From the NCBI GenBank assembly GCA_013001465.1, contig JABDMM010000072.1, positions 1-42,595 on the forward strand: a stretch of 42,595 nucleotides of DNA, given 5' to 3'. The notes under the pieces were generated by a model. That model was given only the letters and a program-made list of their open reading frames with translations, made no database searches and was not told the DNA's origin. A program made the position numbers and the translations under genes. Below, one piece after another: positions 32,375-40,761 of this stretch; the stretch's first letter is position 1, and each line of letters starts with the position of its first letter. The DNA is from Chitinophagales bacterium. Its GTDB lineage: Bacteria > Bacteroidota > Bacteroidia > Chitinophagales > JABDMM01.

Positions 32375-33880
32375 TTAGTAATTAATTTCTAATAATTGTT
32401 TTCGTTTTCGCCTGCGTAAAATAGCTCTTAACACTCCAATTACAATTACGTTCAGAATAGGAAGCAAGAAATTTCGATACTTGATATATGCTCTCTTACT
32501 GTCAGGTAGTTCTTTAATGGGTCTGGCAGTGACTCCTTTTGTCCGAAGATCGATCAAACCTGTGTCATCAGAAAGCCAATCGATCGCATTAACTAAGAGA
32601 GAAACATTATCTGCTTGAACTTGCCTTCCTCGTTGCTGACTTACCGGAAAATCTCCATCAGTTATCAATATCAATTTAGAACTGCTGTTTCCTGAAGGAA
32701 TTCCAGAAAATATTGCACCGACGGTTACTTTTCTCAAAGGAAAATCATTTTCAGTCCACGGCTTCTGAAAGTCAAAGAATACAGGAGCGCTCATCGTTGC
32801 AGACTTTTTGGATGTGTATACCAAAGGTGTAAACCCAATTGATGAGTCCCCGGCAAAACTAATGGAGCTCACAAATTGCAATACAACCGATTCCAGTCCT
32901 TTAGTGATGGGGTGCTCAGGAAACCTGTTTATGATGGGAACAAATGGAAATGGGATCTGGCTGGCATATCTGAAGAAACCTTGCTGCTGTTGCACTGTTA
33001 CAGCTCCACAGTTGGGAGGAGCCTGAAGAACAAAATCATTTCCAACTGAGATATTTTTTCTGCTCAACCACTTCGATAGACCAGTCTCGACGGCGTTCCC
33101 TGTATTATTCTGAAAATCACCTTCGACTTGATTATACGCAACTATTAAATTCTTTCCATCTTCCAGAAACCTGTCCAGAGCATCCAGATGTGAAGCTGGA
33201 ATGCTATCTGTTGGCCGGATCAGAGCCAGAGTTTTGAAAGGTGTCAGATCTGAATTGCCTAGATCAATTGTCTGCACATCATATAGAATATTTAGATTTG
33301 CATAAACCTGTTGTAATTCATTTAATGGAGGTTCCCCGTGCCCCTGAATAATCCCAATCTTTGGTTTATCCGTTACCGAAATCTTCTTGATCGACGTCGA
33401 CAATGCATATTCCATTGCAGTCCCAGGTTGGATAAATGGGATTACTTCTTTCTGCTCACCTTTCATAATAACTGCACCCAGAAATGCTTTCTGCTGCTTT
33501 ACCTGATCTTTTTCCCGAACATTGATCATAACAGCCTGCATACCGTTTTGTAAGGCTTCTGTCTCGCTCTCGTTATCCTTCAAAGGATTTAAAAATTCGT
33601 ACTTAACATTGCCCTTTGAAACATTATCATACTCGATCAACAAGTCCTGAAAATCGCTTTTCGTTTTTTGTACATCTGGTGGAAGGTTTTCACTAAAATA
33701 AGCCTTAACCGTAACCGTTTCGTCAAGATCTTTGAGGATATCCTTACTGGCCTTACTCAAAGTAAATTCTTTATCCTCAGTTAGATCGAAACGATAAAAA
33801 ACCTCATTTGAAAACAAATTCAGGAAGATGATGATCGCAAATAGCAATATCGCCGGGAATATTAATTTTTTCATACTCAT
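32375..33880 (-). CDS. gldG: GldG-like ABC transporter auxiliary protein
   Basis: 501 residues. An N-terminal membrane helix (about 5-24) is followed by F-Y-R-F-D-L-T-E-D-K-E-F-T-L-S, the hallmark opening of GldG-family proteins, then a large periplasmic domain including I-G-I-I-Q-G-H-G-E-P-P, and a C-terminal helix (about 467-485) with an Arg/Lys-rich cytoplasmic tail. GldG works with GldF as the membrane part of an ABC transporter first found through gliding mutants. It starts two bases after gldF ends. The transported substrate is unknown, and the family also occurs in non-gliding bacteria. Confidence 0.92.
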   Translation of the reverse strand: MSMKKLIFPAILLFAIIIFLNLFSNEVFYRFDLTEDKEFTLSKASKDILKDLDETVTVKAYFSENLPPDVQKTKSDFQDLLIEYDNVSKGNVKYEFLNPLKDNESETEALQNGMQAVMINVREKDQVKQQKAFLGAVIMKGEQKEVIPFIQPGTAMEYALSTSIKKISVTDKPKIGIIQGHGEPPLNELQQVYANLNILYDVQTIDLGNSDLTPFKTLALIRPTDSIPASHLDALDRFLEDGKNLIVAYNQVEGDFQNNTGNAVETGLSKWLSRKNISVGNDFVLQAPPNCGAVTVQQQQGFFRYASQIPFPFVPIINRFPEHPITKGLESVVLQFVSSISFAGDSSIGFTPLVYTSKKSATMSAPVFFDFQKPWTENDFPLRKVTVGAIFSGIPSGNSSSKLILITDGDFPVSQQRGRQVQADNVSLLVNAIDWLSDDTGLIDLRTKGVTARPIKELPDSKRAYIKYRNFLLPILNVIVIGVLRAILRRRKRKQLLEINY

Positions 33881-33882
33881 AA

Positions 33883-34608
33883 CTATGCAATGTTTCTTTT
33901 GGACAATGAAAGCTCTGCTAATAGCAACCCAAGCGCAATAATCGACAGAAAATACACCAGATCTTTTGTATCGATAACTCCACGGGAAACTGACTCAAAG
34001 TGAGTATACAAGTTCATATAGTTGAATACCTCAGCTAAACCACCGGTCAGGCTTCCTGCGATGACACCAAAAAGAAAATGAAAGAAAACTCCGATCATCA
34101 GTGAGAGAAGAAGAGCAACAATTTGGTTTTTACTTATTGAGCTCGCATAAAGTCCGATGCTGATATATGCAGCACTCATCAATAACAGAGCAAAATAGCC
34201 TCCAAATGTAGCTCCTGTATCGAGATTACCAAGCTTAGCGATCGTATAAACGTTGAGAAGCGTGCAGAAAAGAGCAATACAGACCAATATAAAGGTAGCG
34301 AGGAATTTACCGATCACAACTTGTCGGTCCGAGACATTTTTCGTGAGCAATAACTCAATTGTACCTGTTTTTCTTTCCTCTGCGAGTTGCCTCATTGTAA
34401 TTGCCGGAATAAAAAAGAAAAGGGTCCAATAAGAAACACCAAAGAATATTTGAAGCGAAGCTTGTTTTGACATAAAGATATCACCACCACCAAACAGCCA
34501 GGTGAAGAAACCTGTAAATCCGAGGAAAATGATGATCATTACATATGCGATAAGAGAATCAAAGTAAGACTGAAGTTCACGTTTAGCAATTATCCAACTG
34601 GCTCTCAT
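33883..34608 (-). CDS. gldF: GldF-like ABC-2 type permease
   Basis: 241 residues with six membrane helices. The N-terminus (MRASWIIAKRELQSYFDSLI) and the loop MRQLAEERKTGTIELLLTKN are typical of ABC-2 permeases of the GldF group. It forms the inner-membrane channel for GldA, with GldG as auxiliary subunit. It is separated from gldA and gldG by two bases each. Confidence 0.93.
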   Translation of the reverse strand: MRASWIIAKRELQSYFDSLIAYVMIIIFLGFTGFFTWLFGGGDIFMSKQASLQIFFGVSYWTLFFFIPAITMRQLAEERKTGTIELLLTKNVSDRQVVIGKFLATFILVCIALFCTLLNVYTIAKLGNLDTGATFGGYFALLLMSAAYISIGLYASSISKNQIVALLLSLMIGVFFHFLFGVIAGSLTGGLAEVFNYMNLYTHFESVSRGVIDTKDLVYFLSIIALGLLLAELSLSKRNIA

Positions 34609-34610
34609 AA

Positions 34611-35534
34611 TTAATTCATTGTTACTTGTTTAAAAATATCTTCTAACCTGGTTTCCATCGGTGTCAACTCTGTTAAGATCCATGAGTTATGGACACACAA
34701 TTTAAAAACTGATTTTTTCGAGCTTTGATTTTCGCAACTTTGGATTGAAAATCGACCATCTTCAAGTATATCTACCAGCTCTGTGGTTGGCAATTCTAAT
34801 AGTGCACTGTGAATATCGTTCGGGTTTCCTTCTTCAATTCTTGCGACGATAACTTCTTTACCCGATGCCTGTTTCCTAAGGGTTTCTGCAGTACCATCAG
34901 CAACTATCCGGCCCTTATTGATGATCAGGATCCGATCACAAGTTGCTTCTACTTCAGGTAATATATGTGTGCTTAGGATCACTGTTTTTTCTTTACCGAG
35001 CTTCTTTATCAACTCTCGAATCTGAACAATTTGGTTAGGATCCAGACCACTTGTTGGCTCATCTAAAATCAAGATCTTAGGGTCATGGATCATGGCCTGA
35101 GCAAGACCGACTCTTTGCTTATATCCTTTTGACAACTCGCCAATTTTCTTGTGCTTCTCAAGATTTAGTCCACATACCACTACCATTTCTTTTATTCTAG
35201 CTTCGATATTTTTTCCTGAAATACCTTGAAGAGCAGCACAGAATCTCAAATAATCCGTGACCGGCATATCCTCATACAAAGGATTGCTTTCAGGAAGGTA
35301 ACCGATATGCTTTTTAATTTTTTCTGATTGAGTTTTCACCGAATACCCACCAACTATAACATCCCCGGCACTCGCAGCTATATAATTGGTAATGATCTTC
35401 ATTGTAGTTGATTTTCCAGCCCCATTTGGTCCTAAAAATCCAAGGATCTCCCCTGTACCAACTTTAAATGATATATCATCAACGGCTCGTTGATCACCAT
35501 AAATCTTTGATAGATTATTTATTTCAATGTCCAT
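34611..35534 (-). CDS. gldA: GldA-like ABC transporter ATPase
   Basis: 307 residues. Walker A is GPNGAGKST (35-43), the signature is LSKGYKQ (134-140), Walker B ends in Asp158-Glu159 followed by P-T-S-G-L-D, and the H-loop is STHILPE. The C-terminal 80 residues are the extra domain seen in GldA. It energises the GldFG permease at the inner membrane. It is first in the gldA-gldF-gldG-DUF4340 operon; in Flavobacterium johnsoniae gldA is unlinked to gldFG, so this grouping is closer to that seen in non-gliding lineages. It is divergent from the lysyl-oxidase gene. Confidence 0.94.
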   Translation of the reverse strand: MDIEINNLSKIYGDQRAVDDISFKVGTGEILGFLGPNGAGKSTTMKIITNYIAASAGDVIVGGYSVKTQSEKIKKHIGYLPESNPLYEDMPVTDYLRFCAALQGISGKNIEARIKEMVVVCGLNLEKHKKIGELSKGYKQRVGLAQAMIHDPKILILDEPTSGLDPNQIVQIRELIKKLGKEKTVILSTHILPEVEATCDRILIINKGRIVADGTAETLRKQASGKEVIVARIEEGNPNDIHSALLELPTTELVDILEDGRFSIQSCENQSSKKSVFKLCVHNSWILTELTPMETRLEDIFKQVTMN

Positions 35535-35582
35535 ATTACACGATTATTACAAAGAGTGCAAAAAAAATAAAAATTTTGAATT

Positions 35583-35657
35583 TATTAAAAGTTGAACAGT
35601 AGAACTTTGAAAACTTCACTATATTTAAAAAATACTCATCCCTTGCAACTTTTAATA
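35583..35657. repeat. 12-bp perfect inverted repeat in the divergent gldA / lysyl-oxidase promoter region
   Basis: TATTAAAAGTTG at 35583-35594 and its exact complement CAACTTTTAATA at 35646-35657, separated by 51 bases. It could be a paired operator for looping; the region is AT-rich, so chance is possible. Confidence 0.45.
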
Positions 35658-35754
35658 GATTTACATTGTCTTATATACACCATATTTTATTAATATAATA
35701 TGATATTCTTTCGTTCTTTTAGGCAATTTTGTGGAATTTTATATGATAAATTAT

Positions 35755-35762
35755 TAAATTTG
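35755..35762 (+). promoter_or_regulatory. Bacteroidota -7 promoter element for the lysyl-oxidase gene
   Basis: TAAATTTG is an exact TAnnTTTG match. A TTTG at 35728-35731 is 23 bases upstream, slightly longer than the usual -33 spacing. The predicted leader is about 30 bases. Confidence 0.5.
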
Positions 35763-35800
35763 TAGTTCTGAATATTACCAAATCATCATTAACCAAGCAC

Positions 35801-38800
35801 ATGAAAAGTTTTTTATCGTTATCACTCACTCTTCTTCTTTCATTTTCAGCCATTTACGGTTACTCTCAATGTTCTGCGAACGAAAAAGAGGTTATCGTTC
35901 TGATCAGCCCGGATCAGTTTCCGAATGAAACTTCCTGGGATATTGTCGATCCGGATAACAATTTGATCGCTTCAGGCGGTGCAACAAGTGATACTATCTG
36001 TGTTGCCGATACAGTTTGTCTCATTTTCACTATCTACGATTCATATGGGGATGGAATATTCAGTCCTGGTGGTTATTCATTGTATTATGATAATGTCTTA
36101 GTTATTCAACGTACCGGATATAACTTTGGTGATAGTGAATATTGGCATATGGGATGTTATCCCGGTTTTAGTTGCCAATCTCCATTGCAAATTTCAGAAG
36201 GTAACCATACCGCTCCAAACGCAGAAACCTGGTATTCATTCACTCCAGATTCCGTAGGTACTTATATTATTCAGACTTGTGATAGCAATGCATGTAATAC
36301 CATGTTGTGGGTTTATGATAACTGCATCGGAATAAATGTTACCGAAGGTGTTGAGGGTGCAGCTTATTGGGGTGATAATGAATGCGGTCAGAATTCCAGA
36401 CTAAATACTATCCTCGATGCAGGTACAGAGTATTTTATTCGTGTAGGAGATAGTCTCGGTGCTTGTGGAAACAGCCCGATCCAATTTTCTATCCAATACA
36501 TGGGTCAAGTTACAGGTTGCACAGATCCAACCGCATGTAACTATGAACCTCTAGCTACAATTAGCGATACCTGTATTTATGCACCAAATCCAAATTGTCC
36601 TGCCGGTCCGGATCTGATTATAGACAGGAATGCCGTTCTCGGATCGATCTTTCTAGATCAGATCAACAATGTCGACAATTGTCAGGTTATTGAAGGTTGT
36701 GTTACCGGAATGGGAACAAGAAATGTTTTAAAATTTACAACGCATATTAAAAATATCGGAAACCAGGATTACTATATCGGAAGTCCTGCCGCTGCACCTC
36801 ACCTATTTGACAACAACAACTGCCATGGTCATGCCCACTATTTAGGATATGCAGATTATGTATTGTTTGACGATAATGGACTTGAGATCCCAGTTGGTTT
36901 TAAGAGTGGTTTTTGCGTAATGGATGTTACTTGTACAAATGGGGGGCAAGCCAAGTTTAGCTGTTCGAACATGGGTATAAGCGCGGGTTGTGATGATATT
37001 TACGGTTCAAGCACCACATGTAACTGGATCGATGTAACAGATGTGGATACAGGAAGATATACACTGGTCCTGAGAACAAACTGGGACCAGAGACCGGATG
37101 CTGCAGGTAGACACGAGGTAGATTATGATAACAACTGGACTCAGGTTTGTATTAAATTATCTTACAACACAAGTGGTAACCTTGTTTTTGCGCTCCGAAC
37201 AGACTGTCCGGTTTTTGTTGACTGTGCAGGAGATACTTTAGGTTCCTCTCAATTCGATTGCATGGGCGTTTGTAACGGAGGTAATCTTACTGGAGATATT
37301 AATTCAGATACAATTATCGACGGATCGGATGTCACTGCATATCTCAATGGCATTCTCAACAGCAGTTTAACTCCAACAGCATGTAATGACTTGAATATCG
37401 ATGGCAATCTAGACGTAACAGATGTTGCATTAGCTAACAGATGCTCGTTACCATATGGTAACCCGAGTAAGTGTGAGTTTCCAGCAGGATTTCTATCCTC
37501 AAACGATACAGCAAGATTTAAAATAGTGAATGTGAATTGGAATAGTCAGTATCTGGATGTTGCAATGATCAATCCAACTTCGGAAGTTTTAGGATATCAA
37601 CTTAAATTTTCGGGTATCACAATTTCGAATGCTTCAAACTTAGCTTCAGCAACAGAATTTCCTGTAAGTCCATCATTTCTTGTTGGCGGTGATCAGGTAA
37701 TTCACTTGGCTTTGAATGATTCGCTTATCAATAGAAATTTCTCTTATCAGAATGTTCTAAGAGTTTTCTGGTCTGCAATGACCGATACCGTTATCTGCAT
37801 CAGTGACGTAGTTGGCGTTTTAAACAAAGACTATGAGAATATCATTGGTGTTGCCTCTTTAGCATGTATAGAAAATGATGGAATTCCATTGAATAATTTA
37901 TGCATAAATGCTGTACCGATCACTTGCGGTGAAACTGCTTATGGGAATAATATAAATAGTACTTCTGCAGGAACACCAGCATCTTGTCTAACAGCGATCC
38001 ATGGAAATGGGGTTTGGTATCAGATTACAGGTACCGGAGATCAATTTACTATTAACAGCTGCAATGCTTCAACTGATTTCAATACAATTATCGAAGTGTA
38101 TTCCGGTAGTTGTGGAAACTTTACTTGTATAGCCGGAAACGATGATAACCAGGCTTGTTCCGATACATCAACTTCAAAAGTGGTATTTACTTCAAATCTA
38201 GCGACGATCTATTATATCTATGTAAGTGGAGACAATGTCAGTGGTAATTTTGGTATAGCAATCAATTGTCTTGACCTTTGTCCGGACCCATCAGATCTGA
38301 ATATCTCGTCAATTACGGATACTTCAGCATCGATTGACTGGAGCTCTGCAAATACATCAACATTCAATGTTGAAGTAGTGCTTGCAGGTCAGACACCTGG
38401 CATCGGTAATAATGTTATCCCGGTAATTACTGGTGCAACAGGCGTAGACGGTCCTCCGGTTGCTGCAAATGGTCTAATGGAAGGTACTTCCTACGATGTA
38501 TATGTTTATGATGATTGCGGAGGTGGTAACATAAGCGCACAAATTGGACCTGATAACTTTAACACGTTATTCGGTGTTCCGGGAAATGACCTATGTGTCA
38601 ATGCTATTCCAATTTTTTGTGAAAATGTTTACATCGGCTCTACTTCTCAGGCAACTTCGATCGATTTACCATCTACTTGTGGAACATCTGTTACAGGGAA
38701 AGGTATTTGGTACACCATGACGGGAATTGACGGTAGCATAACGATAAAAACATGTGGTGGTATTACCAATTACGATACAAAGCTTCATGTCTACTCTGGT

Positions 38801-40603
38801 TCATGTGGAAGTTTTACTTGCGTGACAGGTAACGATGATAACTGTAATCTTCAGTCTTCAGTGACATTCACAAGTATTTTAGGAACAAACTACTTTATTT
38901 ATGTGAGTGGTTATAGCAACAATTCCGGCGATTTCTCACTGGATGTTAGTTGCACTTATACTTCACCTCCAAGTGAACCGAATGATTCATGCATGAATGC
39001 AATCGCGATCAACTGCGGTGATACATTATCCGGAAGTACTGCAAATGCTACTATAAGTCAAGGTGGAACATGCGGGCCTCCTATTACATCTCCAGGCGTA
39101 TGGTATACTCATAATGGAACAGGTCTAAATGCAACTGTAAGTACATGTGGTATGGCAAGTTTTGATACCAGAATAAGTGTTTTCACCGGAACATGCGGTA
39201 GTTTAACTTGCGTCGGCGGGAATGATGACTACAATGGTTGTGGTACAAACACTTCTCAATATACATTTGGTACCAATCTTGGAACACAGTATTATATACT
39301 TGTTCATGGATTTCAAAATGCAGTTGGTAATTTCGATCTTATACTTTCTTGCGATACACCATGCGCACCTATAGCTGCCAATGATGTTTGCTCCAGTGCC
39401 ATACCTTTAGCTGTTAGTGAAGTTGGAGCTTGTACGTACACAAGCGGCAATAATATCTGTGCATCATCTACAAGTACAAATCCTGTCTGTGATCCATTTG
39501 GTAATATTCAGGATGTCTGGTACAGCTTTAATACGGGATCAGAAACTTCCGTAAACATAAATGTTACAAACATCACGGCAAGTGGATTATCGATGGCAGT
39601 TTATGACACGTGTGGTGGTAGCTCATTGTATTGTAATTCTAATGCCTCAGTGAATGCTGCGATCACTAATTTAATTGCTAACAAAACCTATTACATCCAG
39701 CTTTGGAACACTGGTGGTGCTGCAGAAGGAGGTTTCGATATTTGTGTATCAAAAATGGCTCCTATTTGTGCAAAACCAGCTAATGTGTTTACTACAAACA
39801 TGAAACCAACAGGTATTACTCTTAATTGGGATGCGGTTTCAGGAGCTACTGGATATACTGTTAGAGGAAGATTGATCAATAATCCTACTTACCCATTTGT
39901 ATATATCAATTTAAATGGAAGCACAACGTCATATACTGCTTCAAATATTAAGATGAATAGCGATTTTGAATGGCAGGTTAGAACAATCTGTGCATCCGGC
40001 ACCAGTGATTGGACAGATCTTGATACATTCTCAACGGTTTGTCAGGTACCGGTGAGTTGGACTGAAAATATTACTGCAACAACAGCTAAACTTCGCTGGA
40101 CTGCTTCACCTCATACACTTGGATATATTATAGAAGGTTCTGAAATGGGATCGTCTACTGTTATAACATTACCTATAACAGGTGGTACAAAGGACTTTTA
40201 TAATGCATCAGGTTTAGGGAACAATACAACTTATGTTTGGAGGATTGCTCCGGTATGTAAACTTCCTTTAGGAACATTAAATTATTCCACTATAGATACA
40301 TTTACTACGCCAAATACGGGATCCTCACAGACTTATAGCAACACTAATTTTAAAATGATGAAAATTCATCCAAATCCTGCTGATGATCTAGTAAACATAG
40401 TAATGTACAAACCACATTCTAAAAAACTTGGAAAAATTATTCTACACGATATGCAGGGTAGAGCACTTTTCGAGCTTGAAGAAGAATCTTATAAATACAG
40501 ATATACTATCAGTACCAGTGAACTTCCAAACGGTGTTTATTACGTTAGTTATGAATCAGAAGAACATCAGGGAATCATGCAAAGACTGATAATCAGCAGA
40601 TAA
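35801..40603 (+). CDS. T9SS-exported lysyl oxidase-domain multidomain protein
   Basis: 1600 residues. In order: signal peptide (1-22); a beta domain with the D-S-Y-G-D-G motif (24-115); a PPC-like domain (120-233); a C-T-D-P-T-A-C-N-Y cysteine repeat (238-262); a lysyl oxidase domain (about 268-455); a dockerin-like EF-hand pair (498-551, DINSDTIIDGSD and LNIDGNLDVTD); a linker; PPC-like domains at 697-823, 928-1050, 1060-1184 and 1194-1318; fibronectin-III domains at 826-925, 1320-1415 and 1416-1510; and a type A T9SS sorting domain (1520-1600, with I-H-P-N-P-A-D-D and a final Q-R-L-I-I-S-R). The oxidase domain has the copper triad His342, 344, 346 and LTQ precursors Lys368 and Tyr401. It should act extracellularly, oxidising amine side chains such as lysine; the substrate is unknown. 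Confidence 0.93.
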   Translation: MKSFLSLSLTLLLSFSAIYGYSQCSANEKEVIVLISPDQFPNETSWDIVDPDNNLIASGGATSDTICVADTVCLIFTIYDSYGDGIFSPGGYSLYYDNVLVIQRTGYNFGDSEYWHMGCYPGFSCQSPLQISEGNHTAPNAETWYSFTPDSVGTYIIQTCDSNACNTMLWVYDNCIGINVTEGVEGAAYWGDNECGQNSRLNTILDAGTEYFIRVGDSLGACGNSPIQFSIQYMGQVTGCTDPTACNYEPLATISDTCIYAPNPNCPAGPDLIIDRNAVLGSIFLDQINNVDNCQVIEGCVTGMGTRNVLKFTTHIKNIGNQDYYIGSPAAAPHLFDNNNCHGHAHYLGYADYVLFDDNGLEIPVGFKSGFCVMDVTCTNGGQAKFSCSNMGISAGCDDIYGSSTTCNWIDVTDVDTGRYTLVLRTNWDQRPDAAGRHEVDYDNNWTQVCIKLSYNTSGNLVFALRTDCPVFVDCAGDTLGSSQFDCMGVCNGGNLTGDINSDTIIDGSDVTAYLNGILNSSLTPTACNDLNIDGNLDVTDVALANRCSLPYGNPSKCEFPAGFLSSNDTARFKIVNVNWNSQYLDVAMINPTSEVLGYQLKFSGITISNASNLASATEFPVSPSFLVGGDQVIHLALNDSLINRNFSYQNVLRVFWSAMTDTVICISDVVGVLNKDYENIIGVASLACIENDGIPLNNLCINAVPITCGETAYGNNINSTSAGTPASCLTAIHGNGVWYQITGTGDQFTINSCNASTDFNTIIEVYSGSCGNFTCIAGNDDNQACSDTSTSKVVFTSNLATIYYIYVSGDNVSGNFGIAINCLDLCPDPSDLNISSITDTSASIDWSSANTSTFNVEVVLAGQTPGIGNNVIPVITGATGVDGPPVAANGLMEGTSYDVYVYDDCGGGNISAQIGPDNFNTLFGVPGNDLCVNAIPIFCENVYIGSTSQATSIDLPSTCGTSVTGKGIWYTMTGIDGSITIKTCGGITNYDTKLHVYSGSCGSFTCVTGNDDNCNLQSSVTFTSILGTNYFIYVSGYSNNSGDFSLDVSCTYTSPPSEPNDSCMNAIAINCGDTLSGSTANATISQGGTCGPPITSPGVWYTHNGTGLNATVSTCGMASFDTRISVFTGTCGSLTCVGGNDDYNGCGTNTSQYTFGTNLGTQYYILVHGFQNAVGNFDLILSCDTPCAPIAANDVCSSAIPLAVSEVGACTYTSGNNICASSTSTNPVCDPFGNIQDVWYSFNTGSETSVNINVTNITASGLSMAVYDTCGGSSLYCNSNASVNAAITNLIANKTYYIQLWNTGGAAEGGFDICVSKMAPICAKPANVFTTNMKPTGITLNWDAVSGATGYTVRGRLINNPTYPFVYINLNGSTTSYTASNIKMNSDFEWQVRTICASGTSDWTDLDTFSTVCQVPVSWTENITATTAKLRWTASPHTLGYIIEGSEMGSSTVITLPITGGTKDFYNASGLGNNTTYVWRIAPVCKLPLGTLNYSTIDTFTTPNTGSSQTYSNTNFKMMKIHPNPADDLVNIVMYKPHSKKLGKIILHDMQGRALFELEEESYKYRYTISTSELPNGVYYVSYESEEHQGIMQRLIISR
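36605..37180 (+). other. Lysyl oxidase catalytic domain
   Basis: C341-H-G-H-A-H346 aligns with the copper-binding C-H-Q-H-Y-H of animal LOX. Lys368 in FKSGFC aligns with the Lys of HKASFC, and Tyr401 in C-D-D-I-Y-G aligns with the Tyr of C-Y-D-T-Y-G; these two residues form the lysine tyrosylquinone cofactor in animals. C-N-W-I-D-V-T-D-V and D-Y-D-N-N also match. The alignment is from memory of the human sequence. Confidence 0.88.
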
Positions 40604-40610
40604 ATATTAA

Positions 40611-40639
40611 AAACTTCCGGGAACGAATCCCGGAAGTTT
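40611..40639. terminator. Strong hairpin after the lysyl-oxidase gene
   Basis: A perfect 12-bp stem (AAACTTCCGGGA with TCCCGGAAGTTT) around the loop ACGAA, seven bases after the stop codon. The forward strand has only three T at the base of the stem, so it may be a terminator or an mRNA-stabilising 3' hairpin. Confidence 0.7.
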
Positions 40640-40651
40640 CGATATTTGAAC

Positions 40652-40659
40652 TATATTTG
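40652..40659 (+). promoter_or_regulatory. Bacteroidota -7 promoter element for the outer-membrane protein gene
   Basis: TATATTTG is an exact TAnnTTTG match, predicting a leader of about 95 bases that contains a 16-bp palindrome just before the start codon. Confidence 0.45.
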
Positions 40660-40734
40660 GCTTATAACCGTTTAAAGAATCATACTCAATTTTATAGAAG
40701 CACCTTTCCTTTTTAAGCATTTAATTATAACACG

Positions 40735-40750
40735 GCACTATTTATAGTGC
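40735..40750. repeat. 16-bp palindrome in the leader of the outer-membrane protein gene
   Basis: GCACTAT, TT, ATAGTGC: perfect 7-bp arms ending 11 bases before the ATG at 40762. It may be an operator or an RNA hairpin over the ribosome-binding region. Confidence 0.55.
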
Positions 40751-40761
40751 AAACTCTGCTT

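Noticed and set aside
31411-35534. Gliding motility as a confident phenotype
   Set aside because: GldAFG-type transporters occur in non-gliding bacteria; the core genes gldK-N, gldJ, sprA and sprB are not in the window.
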